56,483 nucleotides of DNA from Bacilli bacterium. GTDB lineage: Bacteria > Bacillota_I > Bacilli_A > ML615J-28 > CAG-698. Numbering within the stretch: position 1 is the stretch's first letter; each line of letters opens with the position of its first letter. Under the pieces are notes generated by a model. That model was given only the letters and a program-made list of their open reading frames with translations, was not told the origin of the DNA and made no database searches. Both the position numbers and the translations under genes were made by a program. Below are positions 7,878-16,721 of the stretch, in pieces. Location of the stretch: the NCBI GenBank assembly GCA_918272565.1, contig CAKJYW010000028.1, positions 1-56,483 on the forward strand, given 5' to 3'.

Positions 7878-10800
7878 ATGAAGAAAATCTTAATTCCTTT
7901 TTTAATATTTATATTTAGTTTAACATTTATATCATGTGGCAAAAAAGAAAAAGAAGAGCTTACAATCTTTGGTCCAGATGAAGTTGCACTAGATACAAAT
8001 ATAGTTTTGGAATGCAACTATCACGATAGTAGTGATATTAAATGGAGCAGTAGTGATGAAGCTACTGCTTTAGTTGTGTTTAGTGGAAGTAGCGCAACTG
8101 TTACTGGTTTAAAACTTGGAGAAGTTGAAATTAGTGTTAGTGCAAGTGGACTTACAGCAAGTAAGAAGATTAGGGTTGTAGCGGGAAGTAAAATAGTAGA
8201 TATATCAGGCCCAATATTTATGTTTGAAGGGGCTAAAGTCACTTATAGATCTAATATGGACGTTAGTTGGAATAGTAGTGATGAAAGCATCTTAACTATT
8301 AATTCAAATGGTGAAGCAACAGCAATTAAAAGCGGTGAAGCTAGCATTATTGCAAAAAGTGCTTCAGGCTTAGAGGCAAGCCTAAATATTAAGGTTTTCC
8401 CTAAAGATTTTGAATTTGATATTGAGATTGATCCTTTACTCATTGTTGGCAGTGAAAAGCAAGTTATCGTAAAAACCAACCTAATTGAATTGATGACTGA
8501 TGTAACATATTCGTCAAGTGATGAAAGTATTGCAACTGTTTCTAATATTGGACAGGTTAAGGCTATTTCAAGTGGTAAAGCTACAATTACCGCAACCCTT
8601 TACGGGAAAAGCGCATCTGTCACAATTGAGGTTGTAGAAGACCCTAATGCGATTAGAATTAGTGGCGATAATGCTTGTAGAATCGATCAAACTATCTTTC
8701 TAACTTGTAATTACGATTGTAATTGGGAAAGTAGTAATGATGATGTTGCTTTAGTTTTAGAAACTGGAGAGATCTGCCCTATTGGAATCGGTAAATGTAT
8801 AATTACTGCAACTGATAAAGAAAACCCAAATAATAAAGCAACATTTGAACTAGAGATAATCGGAAAAACTCCTAGAACAATTACAATAAATAATAAAAAT
8901 TATGTTGGTTTAAATCAAGAAGTAAAGTTAGACGTTTCAACATTCCCATCTACTGCTAGTAAAAGATTTATTTATGAAACTAATAATCCGATTGTAGCTA
9001 CAGTTGATCAAAGTGGCGTAGTTAGGGGACTTGCAGAAGGGGAAGCAGTTATTACTGTTTATTCATTTGAAGATAAATCTATTTTCGCTTCAATAACATT
9101 ACTTGTAACAATGCCGGCACCTAAAAATATCACACTAAAAGGTGATAGTGAGATGATGCAAGGTGGACATAATTATTTAGAAGTATCATTTGATAGTAAT
9201 GATTGTAATAAGAATTTAGAGTGGAGTAGTAGTGATAATAAAATCGCTATTGTCTACGATGGAATAGTTTTAGCTGTAAATAAGGGAGAAGTTACTATTA
9301 GAGCAACTTCATCACTAGATAAAGATATTTATGGTGAAATAACAATTAATGTAACAAAATATGTAGCACCTAAAGCTGATGATGCTGATTTAGCTAGAGT
9401 AAGAGAAATAATGTCTACAATGACACTTGAACAAAAATTAGGTCAAATGTTTGTTGTGGGATTTAGTGGAACTGAAATATCTAGTGATTTAATCAAAGCT
9501 ATTGAAAACTATCATATGGGTAATGTTATCTATATGGGTGCTAATTGTACTGATTACACTACTTTAGCTAAGATGAGTAATGATATTCAAACAAAGATGA
9601 TACAAGAAAACAAAGTTGGCGCGTTTATTTCTACTGACCAAGAAGGTGGAACTGTTGCAAGACTTAAGGTGGGTGGAACACATTTCATCTCTAATATGGC
9701 AATGGGTGCAACTGGAGATTATAACAACACTTATTTAGAAGGAGTAGCATGTGGTGCAGAACTTCGAAATTATGGAATAAATGTCGATTTTGCTCCTGTA
9801 TTAGATGTTAATAATAATCCAAATAATCCTGTAATTGGGGTAAGAAGTTATTCTGATAATCCTTTGAAAGTTTCTTTATATGGAAAGAACATGTATTTAG
9901 GATTAATGGAATCAGGTGTTATGGGGACTTGTAAACACTTCCCTGGCCATGGTAATACTTCAACTGATAGTCACTACGGTCTTCCTACTATTACAACAGC
10001 GATGAATGAGCTTTATCAAACAGAACTTGCTCCATACATTTCTAGTATCACTAATGGAATTGATGCGATAATGACAACACACATTATCTTTACCGCAATC
10101 GATAAAGACTACCCAGCAACATTATCTTATAAAGTTTTAACTAATCTATTAAGAGAAGAACTTGGATTTGATGGTGTAATCTTTACTGATGGTATGGAAA
10201 TGGCAGCTGTTACTAATAATTTTGGTTCATATGATGCTACAGGTGTGCTAGCAGTTAAAGCTGGTGTTGATATTTTAACCTACACTACAACTGCTAATCC
10301 TATTAAAGCATATAATGGAATCATGGCTGCAATCAAAGCTGGTGAAATAACTGAAGAAAGAATCGATGCTTCAGTTGAAAGAATCTTACTAAAGAAATTA
10401 AAATATGGTATCTTAGATGATCCATTTGCTAAAAATGAAGATCTAAGTGAAGACTTAGAAGCTCACGAAGAACTTAATAACAACTTTGCTTCAGCTGCTT
10501 TAACTAGAGTTAGAGGTGACTTTAGTGGCCTTGATAAAGACAAAAAAGCACTAATCATCTCCCCAACAACTTCTAATTCATTAGGGGATGGCTTAAACAG
10601 TAACTCACTTGGTGCTTTTGCTACAAAATACCTTACTGACCTAGGATATGACGTAGAATATTATGATGTATCAAGTAACATCTCATCTAGTCAAAGGATA
10701 ACAGCCTTAAAACTAATTGATAATTTTGATGTTATTATCTTAGCGTTTAGTAATGTTAAAAAAAGTAGCCATACAAATACAGCTAATTTTGTTAAAGAAG

Positions 10801-10991
10801 TATGTAAGTTAGATAAAGAAGTAGTTGTCTTTGGCTTAGATTCTCCATATGACATAAGTTCTTATGGAACAAGCGTTACTAATTATTTCAATATCTATGG
10901 ATATCAAAAAGCTAGTGTTGTAGCTATTAGTAGATTTCTAGCTAGTGAGATTGATGCTAATGGTATTTCTAGTGTAGCACTAGATAAATAA
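7878..10991 (+). CDS. Surface lipoprotein: Big_2 repeats plus NagZ-like GH3 beta-N-acetylhexosaminidase
   Basis: The 1037-residue protein has lipobox FISC (Cys20), then about six Big_2-like Ig repeats (about 30-490), a GH3 catalytic barrel (about 505-860) and a C-terminal alpha/beta domain (about 865-1037). In the barrel, KHFPGHG near residue 685 followed by the D-S-H dyad is typical of the NagZ branch, where His acts as acid/base, and FTDGMEM (Asp near 770) carries the nucleophile. Members remove terminal beta-linked GlcNAc from peptidoglycan fragments or other glycans. Here the enzyme would work outside the cell on a long Ig stalk, whereas classic NagZ is cytoplasmic. Substrate (peptidoglycan, host glycan, chitin) is unresolved. 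Confidence 0.88.
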   Translation: MKKILIPFLIFIFSLTFISCGKKEKEELTIFGPDEVALDTNIVLECNYHDSSDIKWSSSDEATALVVFSGSSATVTGLKLGEVEISVSASGLTASKKIRVVAGSKIVDISGPIFMFEGAKVTYRSNMDVSWNSSDESILTINSNGEATAIKSGEASIIAKSASGLEASLNIKVFPKDFEFDIEIDPLLIVGSEKQVIVKTNLIELMTDVTYSSSDESIATVSNIGQVKAISSGKATITATLYGKSASVTIEVVEDPNAIRISGDNACRIDQTIFLTCNYDCNWESSNDDVALVLETGEICPIGIGKCIITATDKENPNNKATFELEIIGKTPRTITINNKNYVGLNQEVKLDVSTFPSTASKRFIYETNNPIVATVDQSGVVRGLAEGEAVITVYSFEDKSIFASITLLVTMPAPKNITLKGDSEMMQGGHNYLEVSFDSNDCNKNLEWSSSDNKIAIVYDGIVLAVNKGEVTIRATSSLDKDIYGEITINVTKYVAPKADDADLARVREIMSTMTLEQKLGQMFVVGFSGTEISSDLIKAIENYHMGNVIYMGANCTDYTTLAKMSNDIQTKMIQENKVGAFISTDQEGGTVARLKVGGTHFISNMAMGATGDYNNTYLEGVACGAELRNYGINVDFAPVLDVNNNPNNPVIGVRSYSDNPLKVSLYGKNMYLGLMESGVMGTCKHFPGHGNTSTDSHYGLPTITTAMNELYQTELAPYISSITNGIDAIMTTHIIFTAIDKDYPATLSYKVLTNLLREELGFDGVIFTDGMEMAAVTNNFGSYDATGVLAVKAGVDILTYTTTANPIKAYNGIMAAIKAGEITEERIDASVERILLKKLKYGILDDPFAKNEDLSEDLEAHEELNNNFASAALTRVRGDFSGLDKDKKALIISPTTSNSLGDGLNSNSLGAFATKYLTDLGYDVEYYDVSSNISSSQRITALKLIDNFDVIILAFSNVKKSSHTNTANFVKEVCKLDKEVVVFGLDSPYDISSYGTSVTNYFNIYGYQKASVVAISRFLASEIDANGISSVALDK

Positions 10992-11023
10992 AGTATTTAA
11001 ATTAATAAAAACAAAAAAATTGC

Positions 11024-11052
11024 TTGACTTTTTGCATGATTTATAGTATCAT
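11024..11052 (+). promoter_or_regulatory. Promoter of infC-rpmI-rplT
   Basis: TTGACT (11024-11029), 17-base spacer, TATCAT (11047-11052). Transcription would start near 11059 and include the whole leader. Confidence 0.7.
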
Positions 11053-11073
11053 AATAGAGGTAAAAAATATCAT

Positions 11074-11193
11074 AGTGGAAAGAAGAAGTACCCACTTCTC
11101 ACCTGACTGATTATGTTGGTAGGTAAATGGTCACTTATAAAAAGTTTTGTGATTTATATTAGTGGGTGCATTCTGCGCCTACTTTTTATTTTT
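11074..11193 (+). promoter_or_regulatory. L20/IF3-type leader with attenuator hairpins
   Basis: The 5' leader resembles the autoregulatory leader of infC-rpmI-rplT in Bacillota, including the sequence CCCACTTCTCACC. A terminator is visible: AGTGGGTGC (11161-11169) pairs with 11175-11183 (two wobbles, loop ATTCT) and is followed by a T-rich tract 11184-11193. Its 5' arm can instead pair with ACCCACT at 11090-11096, giving an antiterminator. That strand can in turn be taken by AGTGG at 11074-11078 or by a local hairpin (11084-11089 with 11094-11099). The pairings are mutually exclusive. In Bacillus subtilis, L20 protein binding to this leader favours termination; the same here is inference. Confidence 0.8.
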
Positions 11194-11228
11194 ACTATGA
11201 TTAAATACTTACAATGGAGGTGCTAATT

Positions 11229-11765
11229 ATTAGTAAGAATTTGGATCGCAAAGCTGAAGCTCTAGTGAATGAAAACATTACAGCTCCTAGAGTTCTTGTT
11301 ATTGACGCTGAAGGTAAACCTTTAGGCGAAATGGACATCGAAGAAGCTATTAAGTTAGCTAAAGATGAAGAACTTGACTTAGTGTGTGTTGCACCTAATG
11401 CGAAAGTTCCTGTTTGTCGTTTTATCGATTACAGTAAATATCGTTATGATATGCAAAGAAGAAAACGAGAAGCAAAGAAAAATCAAAAGACTGTTACAAT
11501 TAAAGAAGTTAGAGTTTCTCCTTTAATTGGAACAAAAGACTTTGAAACAAAGGTAAAAACAGGTCGTGAATTCCTTGCTGAAGGAAACAAACTAAAAGTT
11601 ACTTTGTTCTATCCAAAAGGAAAGAGAAGATTGATTCAATTTGAAACATCTGCTCAAATCTTAGATAAGTACATTGAAGCTGTTAGCGATGTTGCTACAG
11701 TAGAATCAAAGATCACAAATGATGGTAGAACTACTGCAATTACTCTAGTTCCCAAGAAAAAATAA
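11229..11765 (+). CDS. infC: Translation initiation factor IF-3, probable AUU start
   Basis: The 178-residue product (starting SKNLDRKAEALVNENI after the initiator) has the two-domain IF-3 layout, with the basic linker YDMQRRKREAKK and the C-terminal motif KEVRVSP. IF-3 binds the 30S subunit and checks the start codon and initiator tRNA. I place the start at ATT 11229 because GGAGGTG (11216-11222) lies 6 bases before it. The in-frame ATG at 11214 overlaps that Shine-Dalgarno and has none of its own, and AUU/AUA starts are usual for infC. An ATT at 11226 is the alternative. A non-AUG start lets IF-3 repress its own translation. First gene of the operon. Confidence 0.93.
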   Translation: MSKNLDRKAEALVNENITAPRVLVIDAEGKPLGEMDIEEAIKLAKDEELDLVCVAPNAKVPVCRFIDYSKYRYDMQRRKREAKKNQKTVTIKEVRVSPLIGTKDFETKVKTGREFLAEGNKLKVTLFYPKGKRRLIQFETSAQILDKYIEAVSDVATVESKITNDGRTTAITLVPKKK

Positions 11766-11793
11766 TATTGGATAATAGAAGGAGAGAAAAATT

Positions 11794-11994
11794 ATGCCAA
11801 AAATGAAATCACATAAAGGTATTAAGAAACGTTTTAGATTTACTGGTACTGGTAAAGTTGTTCAAAGCCGTCCTGGCTCAAGTCACCTAGCACCTGGTAA
11901 GACTCAAAAGAGAATTCGTCACTTACGTAAGGAAAAATCAACTGCAAAAGGTGATTTAGTTCGTATTAAGAAACAATTAGATTATATTAAATAA
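11794..11994 (+). CDS. rpmI: Ribosomal protein bL35
   Basis: A 66-residue, very basic protein beginning MPKMKSHKGIKKRF, the typical bL35 start. The Shine-Dalgarno AAGGAG precedes the ATG. It is part of the large ribosomal subunit and sits between infC (28 bases) and rplT (34 bases) in the conserved order. Confidence 0.97.
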   Translation: MPKMKSHKGIKKRFRFTGTGKVVQSRPGSSHLAPGKTQKRIRHLRKEKSTAKGDLVRIKKQLDYIK

Positions 11995-12028
11995 TCACAT
12001 TAAAAAATAAAATAAGGAGGAAACAATT

Positions 12029-12385
12029 ATGCCACGTACTAAAGGCGGATACGTTACTAGAAGAAGACGTAATAGAATTTTAAAATTAGCCAAAGGTTAT
12101 TTTGGTTCAAAACATACATTATATAAAGTTGCTAATCAACAAGTAATGAAGTCATTGACTTATGCATACAGAGATAGAAGAACTAAGAAACGTAATTTCA
12201 GAAAATTATGGATCGCTCGTATCAATGCAGCTGCAAGATTAAATGGACTTTCTTACAATACATTAATGCATGGTTTAAAACTTGCTAACATCGAAATCAA
12301 TCGTAAGATGTTATCAGAAATCGCTATTAGTGATCCTGCTGGATTTACTTCTTTGTGCGATACTGCAAAAAGCAAATTAAATTAA
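12029..12385 (+). CDS. rplT: Ribosomal protein bL20
   Basis: The 118-residue basic protein begins [14 protein letters not shown] and contains the conserved [11 protein letters not shown] and [10 protein letters not shown] segments. It is essential for early 50S assembly and, in Bacillus, is the autoregulator that binds the operon leader; the leader at 11074-11193 suggests the same here. AAGGAGG precedes the start. A strong hairpin closes the operon directly after it. Confidence 0.97.
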   Translation: MPRTKGGYVTRRRRNRILKLAKGYFGSKHTLYKVANQQVMKSLTYAYRDRRTKKRNFRKLWIARINAAARLNGLSYNTLMHGLKLANIEINRKMLSEIAISDPAGFTSLCDTAKSKLN

Positions 12386-12390
12386 TATAA

Positions 12391-12420
12391 AAAAAAGCAC
12401 TTCAAGAGAAGTGCTTTTTT
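12391..12420. terminator. Bidirectional terminator between rplT and the HAD gene
   Basis: A stem of up to 13 bp (12391-12403 with 12408-12420), loop AAGA, with A-run on the left and T-run on the right, so it can end both convergent transcripts. It overlaps the last two bases of the minus-strand gene. Confidence 0.92.
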
Positions 12421-13213
12421 ATATCTTATCTATTAAATCTTTTACTGAATCAAAAATGAAATCAGGTTTGATATCGGAATTATTGATAGTGTCCATTGTG
12501 GCTTCACCGCTTAAAACGCAGATTGTTAGAGCTCCAGCGTTATATCCACTTGCGATATCGGTGTATACTCTATCTCCAATAACTGCTATCCTCTTTTTAT
12601 CGATTTTATTAGCTTCAGAGAGTAAATCAATCATATATGGAGATGGTTTACCAATGTATGTTGGTTTTTTGCCTGTTGCGTTTTCGATTAAGATGCACAT
12701 GCTTCCACAATCAGGGATGTATTTTTTGTTTTCGATTGGGCAAACAAGGTCAGGGTTTGTAGCTAGGAATGGCTTTCCTTCATCAACAAGCCTAGTTACC
12801 TTTAATAATTTCTCGTATGTTAGCTCTGTATCAAACCCAAATACCACAATATCAGCATCATCATCTACTAAATTGATGTGGTAATTGTTTTTAAGTTCAT
12901 CTTCTAATGCTTTAGTTCCTGCTAGATACACTCTTTTATTTGGATAATTAGCATTTAAATACATGCCCATCGCCATACCACTTGTAAAGATGTTTTCACT
13001 GCTAGCAGGTATTCCTAGATGTTTAAGTTTATTAACATAATCAAATTTATTCTTTGATGAATTATTTGTCATAAAAATGTATTTTTTATTTTTCTTGATT
13101 ATGGTATTAATGAAATCTAGTGATCCATCAAACAGATCTTCACCTAGATAGATTGTTCCATCCATATCAAGTAAAAATAAATCAATATTTTTTAATTCTT
13201 TTATATCTTTCAT
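12419..13213 (-). CDS. HAD-IIA family phosphatase (NagD/AraL-like)
   Basis: The 264-residue protein contains HAD motif I DMDGTIYLG (nucleophile and acid Asp), motif II MTNNSS, GKPSPYM with the conserved Lys, and motif IV IGDRVYTD. The cap between motifs II and III fits subfamily IIA, which dephosphorylates small sugar phosphates, nucleotides or p-nitrophenyl phosphate; the physiological substrate is unclear. The ATG at 13213 is preferred over the in-frame TTG at 13225 because GAGG lies 7 bases before it. Single-gene unit, convergent with rplT and divergent from the CvpA-like gene. Confidence 0.88.
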   Translation of the reverse strand: MKDIKELKNIDLFLLDMDGTIYLGEDLFDGSLDFINTIIKKNKKYIFMTNNSSKNKFDYVNKLKHLGIPASSENIFTSGMAMGMYLNANYPNKRVYLAGTKALEDELKNNYHINLVDDDADIVVFGFDTELTYEKLLKVTRLVDEGKPFLATNPDLVCPIENKKYIPDCGSMCILIENATGKKPTYIGKPSPYMIDLLSEANKIDKKRIAVIGDRVYTDIASGYNAGALTICVLSGEATMDTINNSDIKPDFIFDSVKDLIDKI

Positions 13214-13272
13214 AATGTACCTCAAACGTCTATTATTCTATCAAAAAAAGGCTTAGGTGTCAAAAATAAGTC

Positions 13273-13301
13273 TTTATAAAAAAGTTTTATTATGTTATAA
13301 T
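13273..13301 (+). promoter_or_regulatory. Probable promoter of the CvpA-like gene
   Basis: A perfect -10 TATAAT (13296-13301) with a weak -35 TTTATA (13273-13278) 17 bases upstream, 20 bases before the start codon. Confidence 0.5.
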
Positions 13302-13321
13302 TCTATCTAGAGGTGAAAAAT

Positions 13322-16300
13322 ATGTTTTTAGCAATGAGCGCAACAGATTTTATCCAATATACTAATTATGCTTTTATAGGAATACTCGTTATAGGAGCTT
13401 TGATGGGTTTATGGAGAGGATTATTCAAATCTATTTATTATTTAGTTGTTTTTGTGGGGATGGCACTACTAGCATGGTTTGTGTTATCACCATTAATTAT
13501 AGATTCCTTACTTGATTGGAATTTAAACATTACAATTAGTGGGGTCACAATCACTTCAATTAGGGCAAGTATGCCAGAGATTATGTCGCTCTTTAATAGC
13601 GATTATGCTTCTTTAATGGTTGAAGGAACTGAGACTTACACACTGATGATGGGTTTAATGACAATGATTGTAAGAATCGTTTTCACAATCAGTGTTATCA
13701 TTTTAACAATGACTGGATTAAAACTTATATTTGCAATCATCTATAAGATTATTGCTCCTAAGAATAAAGACAAAGATGGTAATCCAGTTAAAATGTCATT
13801 CGGCTCTAGAATGGGTGGCTTAGTAGTTGGTGCTATTCATGCATTCTTATTACTTTTATTACTTGCTATTCCAATTAGTGGAATTAGTGAAATTGGTTCA
13901 AAAGTAAGTGAAATAAGTCAAAACAATAACAACACAGAAGAAGTTGAATACAAGGTTCTAACTGATGGAAGTAGAATTATTCTTTTATCAAATAGAGAAA
14001 ACTTAGCTTCTACAAACGATACATTAAAGACTATCAGTCCATATTTTAGTATTTACCGTTCAAGTGTTTACGGAAAAGTATTTAGCTATGTAAAGATGAA
14101 TAACCGTCCACTTGATGAAAAGTTATTCGATACTGTTTTAAGTGTTGATTATAATAACAAAAAGATATCATTAACAAATGATATTATTGTTGGTATTGAT
14201 ATTTATAATACATTAAACAAAGAAGTAGATGGCAAATGGTCACTAGAAGCCATCGTTAATATTGATGAAGCTATCTTAAACGGTGCGGCTCAAAAATTAG
14301 GTGATTTGGGCTTAATTAATGCGTTAGTTCCGATTGCGGCTGAAGTTGTCTTAAAGACTGATGCTTTTAAGAAACAACTTGGACCTACAATTGAAGAAGT
14401 AAATGCTGATAAAGTTATTCAAGACTTAAAAGCAATCAATCTAAATGATGATATCGTTAATTTAGGATTATCACTTGTTAGTATTGGTAAGAGTGGAATC
14501 TTAGAGATCAGTAAAGTAAATAAAGAAGATGAAGAAGGACACAAGGTTACACTTGTAGAAGTATTAAATAAATTAGACAGCAAACTTATCGACGAAGGAT
14601 TTAAGAAAGTTGGAGATGTTGAAATATTTAATGTTATTGGCGATATTGGACTTAAATATTTAGCTAACGCTCAATTCATGAATAAGTATTTAGAAAGTGC
14701 TGGCATGACTAGTAGCGATCTTAACTTTGAAGGTGTTAGCTTAAGCGATAATCTAGCTAATCTTGGTGGAGTTATTATTGCTATTCAAGGTCTTAATATG
14801 TCTGATGAAGACATGAAGAAGATTGACTTGAGTAAATACAGTGAAGCTCAAACTGATAAACTAGTTGATTCTTTATATAAATTGTCACTACTTTCTAAAA
14901 ACACTGAATTACTAGCTGCTGTTGTTAGAGAAGAATTCTTCCCAGCAGAATACAAAGCATTACTTCCTAGAAAAGAAATGACTGCTAAAGATATGAAGTC
15001 AGTTATTAAGGTTGCTAAAGTAATGTTAACTGGTGAAAATATTGCATCTGGTAATATTACAATTGAATCATTATTAAATAAAGACACAATTGATACAATC
15101 GTTAGCGAAGCTACAAACAGCGAATATGTTGCGGAAATTATTAATGGTGCTGGATCAATTCTAATTGATACATTATGTGAAAGTTTACACATTGAACCAG
15201 AAGCAATTAACCTAGAAGGAGTTAATTGGGTAGAAGAACTAGAACCATTAACTGAATTAATTGATATAGCCCAAGAAATTGGAATTGATATTACTAAAGG
15301 AACTGCTTCTAATATCAAGATTGAGGATTTGACAGAAGAACAAATCAATAAATTTGCGGTTGCTGTTTTTGAAAGTAAAGTAATGAGTCAAAACACAGAA
15401 TTAATTCTTAACATGATTAAGAAGAATATTCCTGAGTCTTATTCATCTCTTATTCCAACAAAACTTGCAAGTTCAGATGAATTTATTGGATTATTAAAAC
15501 TAGCTAAGACTGCAAGCAAGACTATGTCTGGTGGTAAAATTGATCTAACTAATCTTGATACTGATGATATTGCTGATGCGGTAAGTAGCTTAAATGGTGA
15601 ACAAATTGAATCACTAATCACAGGTATTATTGATAGTACAGGTTTAATTGATGTATCTAATTTAGATTTACCAAACATTGATACTTCAACTGCTGAAGGA
15701 ATTGAAGAAGTTCAAAAGCTTTTAGGTGCTGTTGAAACTATCAGTAGTGTTAGTGGCGTTAGTGACCTTAAAGATTTAGCAGAAGATGAAATTGAAAACA
15801 TCACTTCATCAAAAGTAGCTACATCTGTTGTTGTTGAGTTATTAACTCAAGAAACACAAGAAGGTGGATCATTAAGTGGATTTATCACACTTGATGGAAT
15901 TAGTGAAGATGAATGGGCTGATAGTGAAGAAGGAAGCGGTGAGCTTAAGAAGTTAATGGATGCTACAAGCGTTCTAATGGATGATAAAGGTGAAATTGAT
16001 ATGTCTGTTGATAAGATTTCTAATCTAACTGACGAAGACATTTCAACATTAACTGATTCTAAAGTTATCACTAATTCATTAAGCGAAAACTTAAATGACA
16101 TTATCGCTGATGAAATCACTTCAACATTCGACCAAGAAAAGTATGGATATGAACTTAACCTTGGAACAGTTGAAGTAAAAGAAGGCGAAAATGCTGGTGA
16201 AGTATGGGCACAAGAAGTAACTGTCATTAGAGATGTTGTTGAAATGAGTTCTAACATCGAAGAAACTGACCTTTCTGATGAATCTACAGCTCAAAACATT

Positions 16301-16495
16301 GGTCAATTACTTGATGCAGGTAAAGATAGTCAAATCTTAGGTGACTCTGTAGTTAGTATCGCTGATTCTATTCTACAAGATGCTTACGCTGGAATTGATG
16401 GTTATGATGCTCCTACTGTTGATGAAAATACTAATTTTGCTGAAGAATTTGCTATTTTACAAGCATTACTTGCAGCACAATCTTCAGGTGAATAA
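13322..16495 (+). CDS. CvpA-like membrane protein with very long repeated acidic C-terminal region
   Basis: The 1057-residue product starts with about four membrane helices (about 10-30, 34-58, 105-135, 160-182) in a CvpA-like arrangement, including the GLWRGLFKS loop after helix 1. CvpA-family proteins are usually 160-230 residues. Here some 870 further residues follow, rich in Asp, Glu, Ser and Thr and predicted helical, with no further clear membrane segment. They contain at least one tandem duplication of about 160 residues (about 467-627 and 628-782) and further degenerate units. Start: ATG 13322 after AGAGGTG; the GTG at 13313 lies inside that site. Single gene with its own promoter and terminator. 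Function unknown; a scaffold or envelope-tethering role is speculation. Confidence 0.75.
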   Translation: MFLAMSATDFIQYTNYAFIGILVIGALMGLWRGLFKSIYYLVVFVGMALLAWFVLSPLIIDSLLDWNLNITISGVTITSIRASMPEIMSLFNSDYASLMVEGTETYTLMMGLMTMIVRIVFTISVIILTMTGLKLIFAIIYKIIAPKNKDKDGNPVKMSFGSRMGGLVVGAIHAFLLLLLLAIPISGISEIGSKVSEISQNNNNTEEVEYKVLTDGSRIILLSNRENLASTNDTLKTISPYFSIYRSSVYGKVFSYVKMNNRPLDEKLFDTVLSVDYNNKKISLTNDIIVGIDIYNTLNKEVDGKWSLEAIVNIDEAILNGAAQKLGDLGLINALVPIAAEVVLKTDAFKKQLGPTIEEVNADKVIQDLKAINLNDDIVNLGLSLVSIGKSGILEISKVNKEDEEGHKVTLVEVLNKLDSKLIDEGFKKVGDVEIFNVIGDIGLKYLANAQFMNKYLESAGMTSSDLNFEGVSLSDNLANLGGVIIAIQGLNMSDEDMKKIDLSKYSEAQTDKLVDSLYKLSLLSKNTELLAAVVREEFFPAEYKALLPRKEMTAKDMKSVIKVAKVMLTGENIASGNITIESLLNKDTIDTIVSEATNSEYVAEIINGAGSILIDTLCESLHIEPEAINLEGVNWVEELEPLTELIDIAQEIGIDITKGTASNIKIEDLTEEQINKFAVAVFESKVMSQNTELILNMIKKNIPESYSSLIPTKLASSDEFIGLLKLAKTASKTMSGGKIDLTNLDTDDIADAVSSLNGEQIESLITGIIDSTGLIDVSNLDLPNIDTSTAEGIEEVQKLLGAVETISSVSGVSDLKDLAEDEIENITSSKVATSVVVELLTQETQEGGSLSGFITLDGISEDEWADSEEGSGELKKLMDATSVLMDDKGEIDMSVDKISNLTDEDISTLTDSKVITNSLSENLNDIIADEITSTFDQEKYGYELNLGTVEVKEGENAGEVWAQEVTVIRDVVEMSSNIEETDLSDESTAQNIGQLLDAGKDSQILGDSVVSIADSILQDAYAGIDGYDAPTVDENTNFAEEFAILQALLAAQSSGE
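14721..15665 (+). repeat. Protein-level tandem repeat of about 160 residues within the CvpA-like gene
   Basis: Unit A (from 14721) and unit B (from about 15205) line up: NFEGVSLSDNL with NLEGVNWVEEL, SLLSKNTELL with KVMSQNTELI, EYKALLPRK with SYSSLIPTK, and VIKVAKVMLTG with LLKLAKTASKT. The DNA has diverged much more than the protein pattern, pointing to an old duplication. Confidence 0.75.
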
Positions 16496-16501
16496 TAGGT
16501 T

Positions 16502-16529
16502 ATGTGGGTGGTTTTCCACCCACATTTTT
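16502..16529 (+). terminator. Terminator of the CvpA-like gene
   Basis: A perfect 10-bp GC-rich stem (16502-16511 with 16516-16525), TTTT loop, then a T-run. Confidence 0.92.
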
Positions 16530-16540
16530 GTGCTTTTTAA

Positions 16541-16569
16541 TTGACTTGAGTGATATAATTTGATATAAT
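16541..16569 (+). promoter_or_regulatory. Strong promoter of tRNA-Cys
   Basis: TTGACT (16541-16546), exactly 17 bases, TATAAT (16564-16569), 20 bases before the tRNA. The 16496-16931 interval otherwise holds two terminators, the tRNA, an ORF remnant, a 16-bp repeat and the next promoter. Confidence 0.85.
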
Positions 16570-16588
16570 ATTTCTGCAGTCAAAAAAT

Positions 16589-16662
16589 GGCTCCTTAGCC
16601 AAGTGGTAAGGCAAGGGTCTGCAACACCCTGATCGTTGGTTCAAATCCGACAGGAGCCTCCA
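16589..16662 (+). tRNA. tRNA-Cys (anticodon GCA), CCA encoded
   Basis: A 74-base cloverleaf: acceptor GGCTCCT/AGGAGCC, D arm GCC...GGC, anticodon arm AGGGT-CTGCAAC-ACCCT with anticodon GCA, T arm GTTGG-TTCAAAT-CCGAC (one G-T pair), discriminator T, then CCA. It stands alone, with its own promoter and terminator. Confidence 0.96.
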
Positions 16663-16675
16663 ATATGAGATGTAC

Positions 16676-16705
16676 AGAGTGATACCCTAGTATCACTCTT
16701 TTTTT
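16676..16705 (+). terminator. Terminator of tRNA-Cys
   Basis: A perfect 10-bp stem (16676-16685 with 16690-16699), loop CCTA, then six T. Confidence 0.92.
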
Positions 16706-16721
16706 AGTCTTAGTAGATATA

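Noticed and set aside
6732-8479. Antisense ORFs in the Big_2 lipoprotein genes
   Set aside because: Shadows of Ser/Asp-rich repeats; composition is Ser/Leu/Thr-rich without start signals.
12411-12884. Plus-strand ORF of 157 codons over the HAD gene
   Set aside because: Antisense of a gene with complete HAD motifs; it would begin inside a terminator.
14848-15348. Antisense ORF of 166 codons inside the CvpA-like gene
   Set aside because: Low-complexity mirror of a biased coding strand, no ribosome site, no family motif; same for other minus-strand ORFs at 15439-16306.
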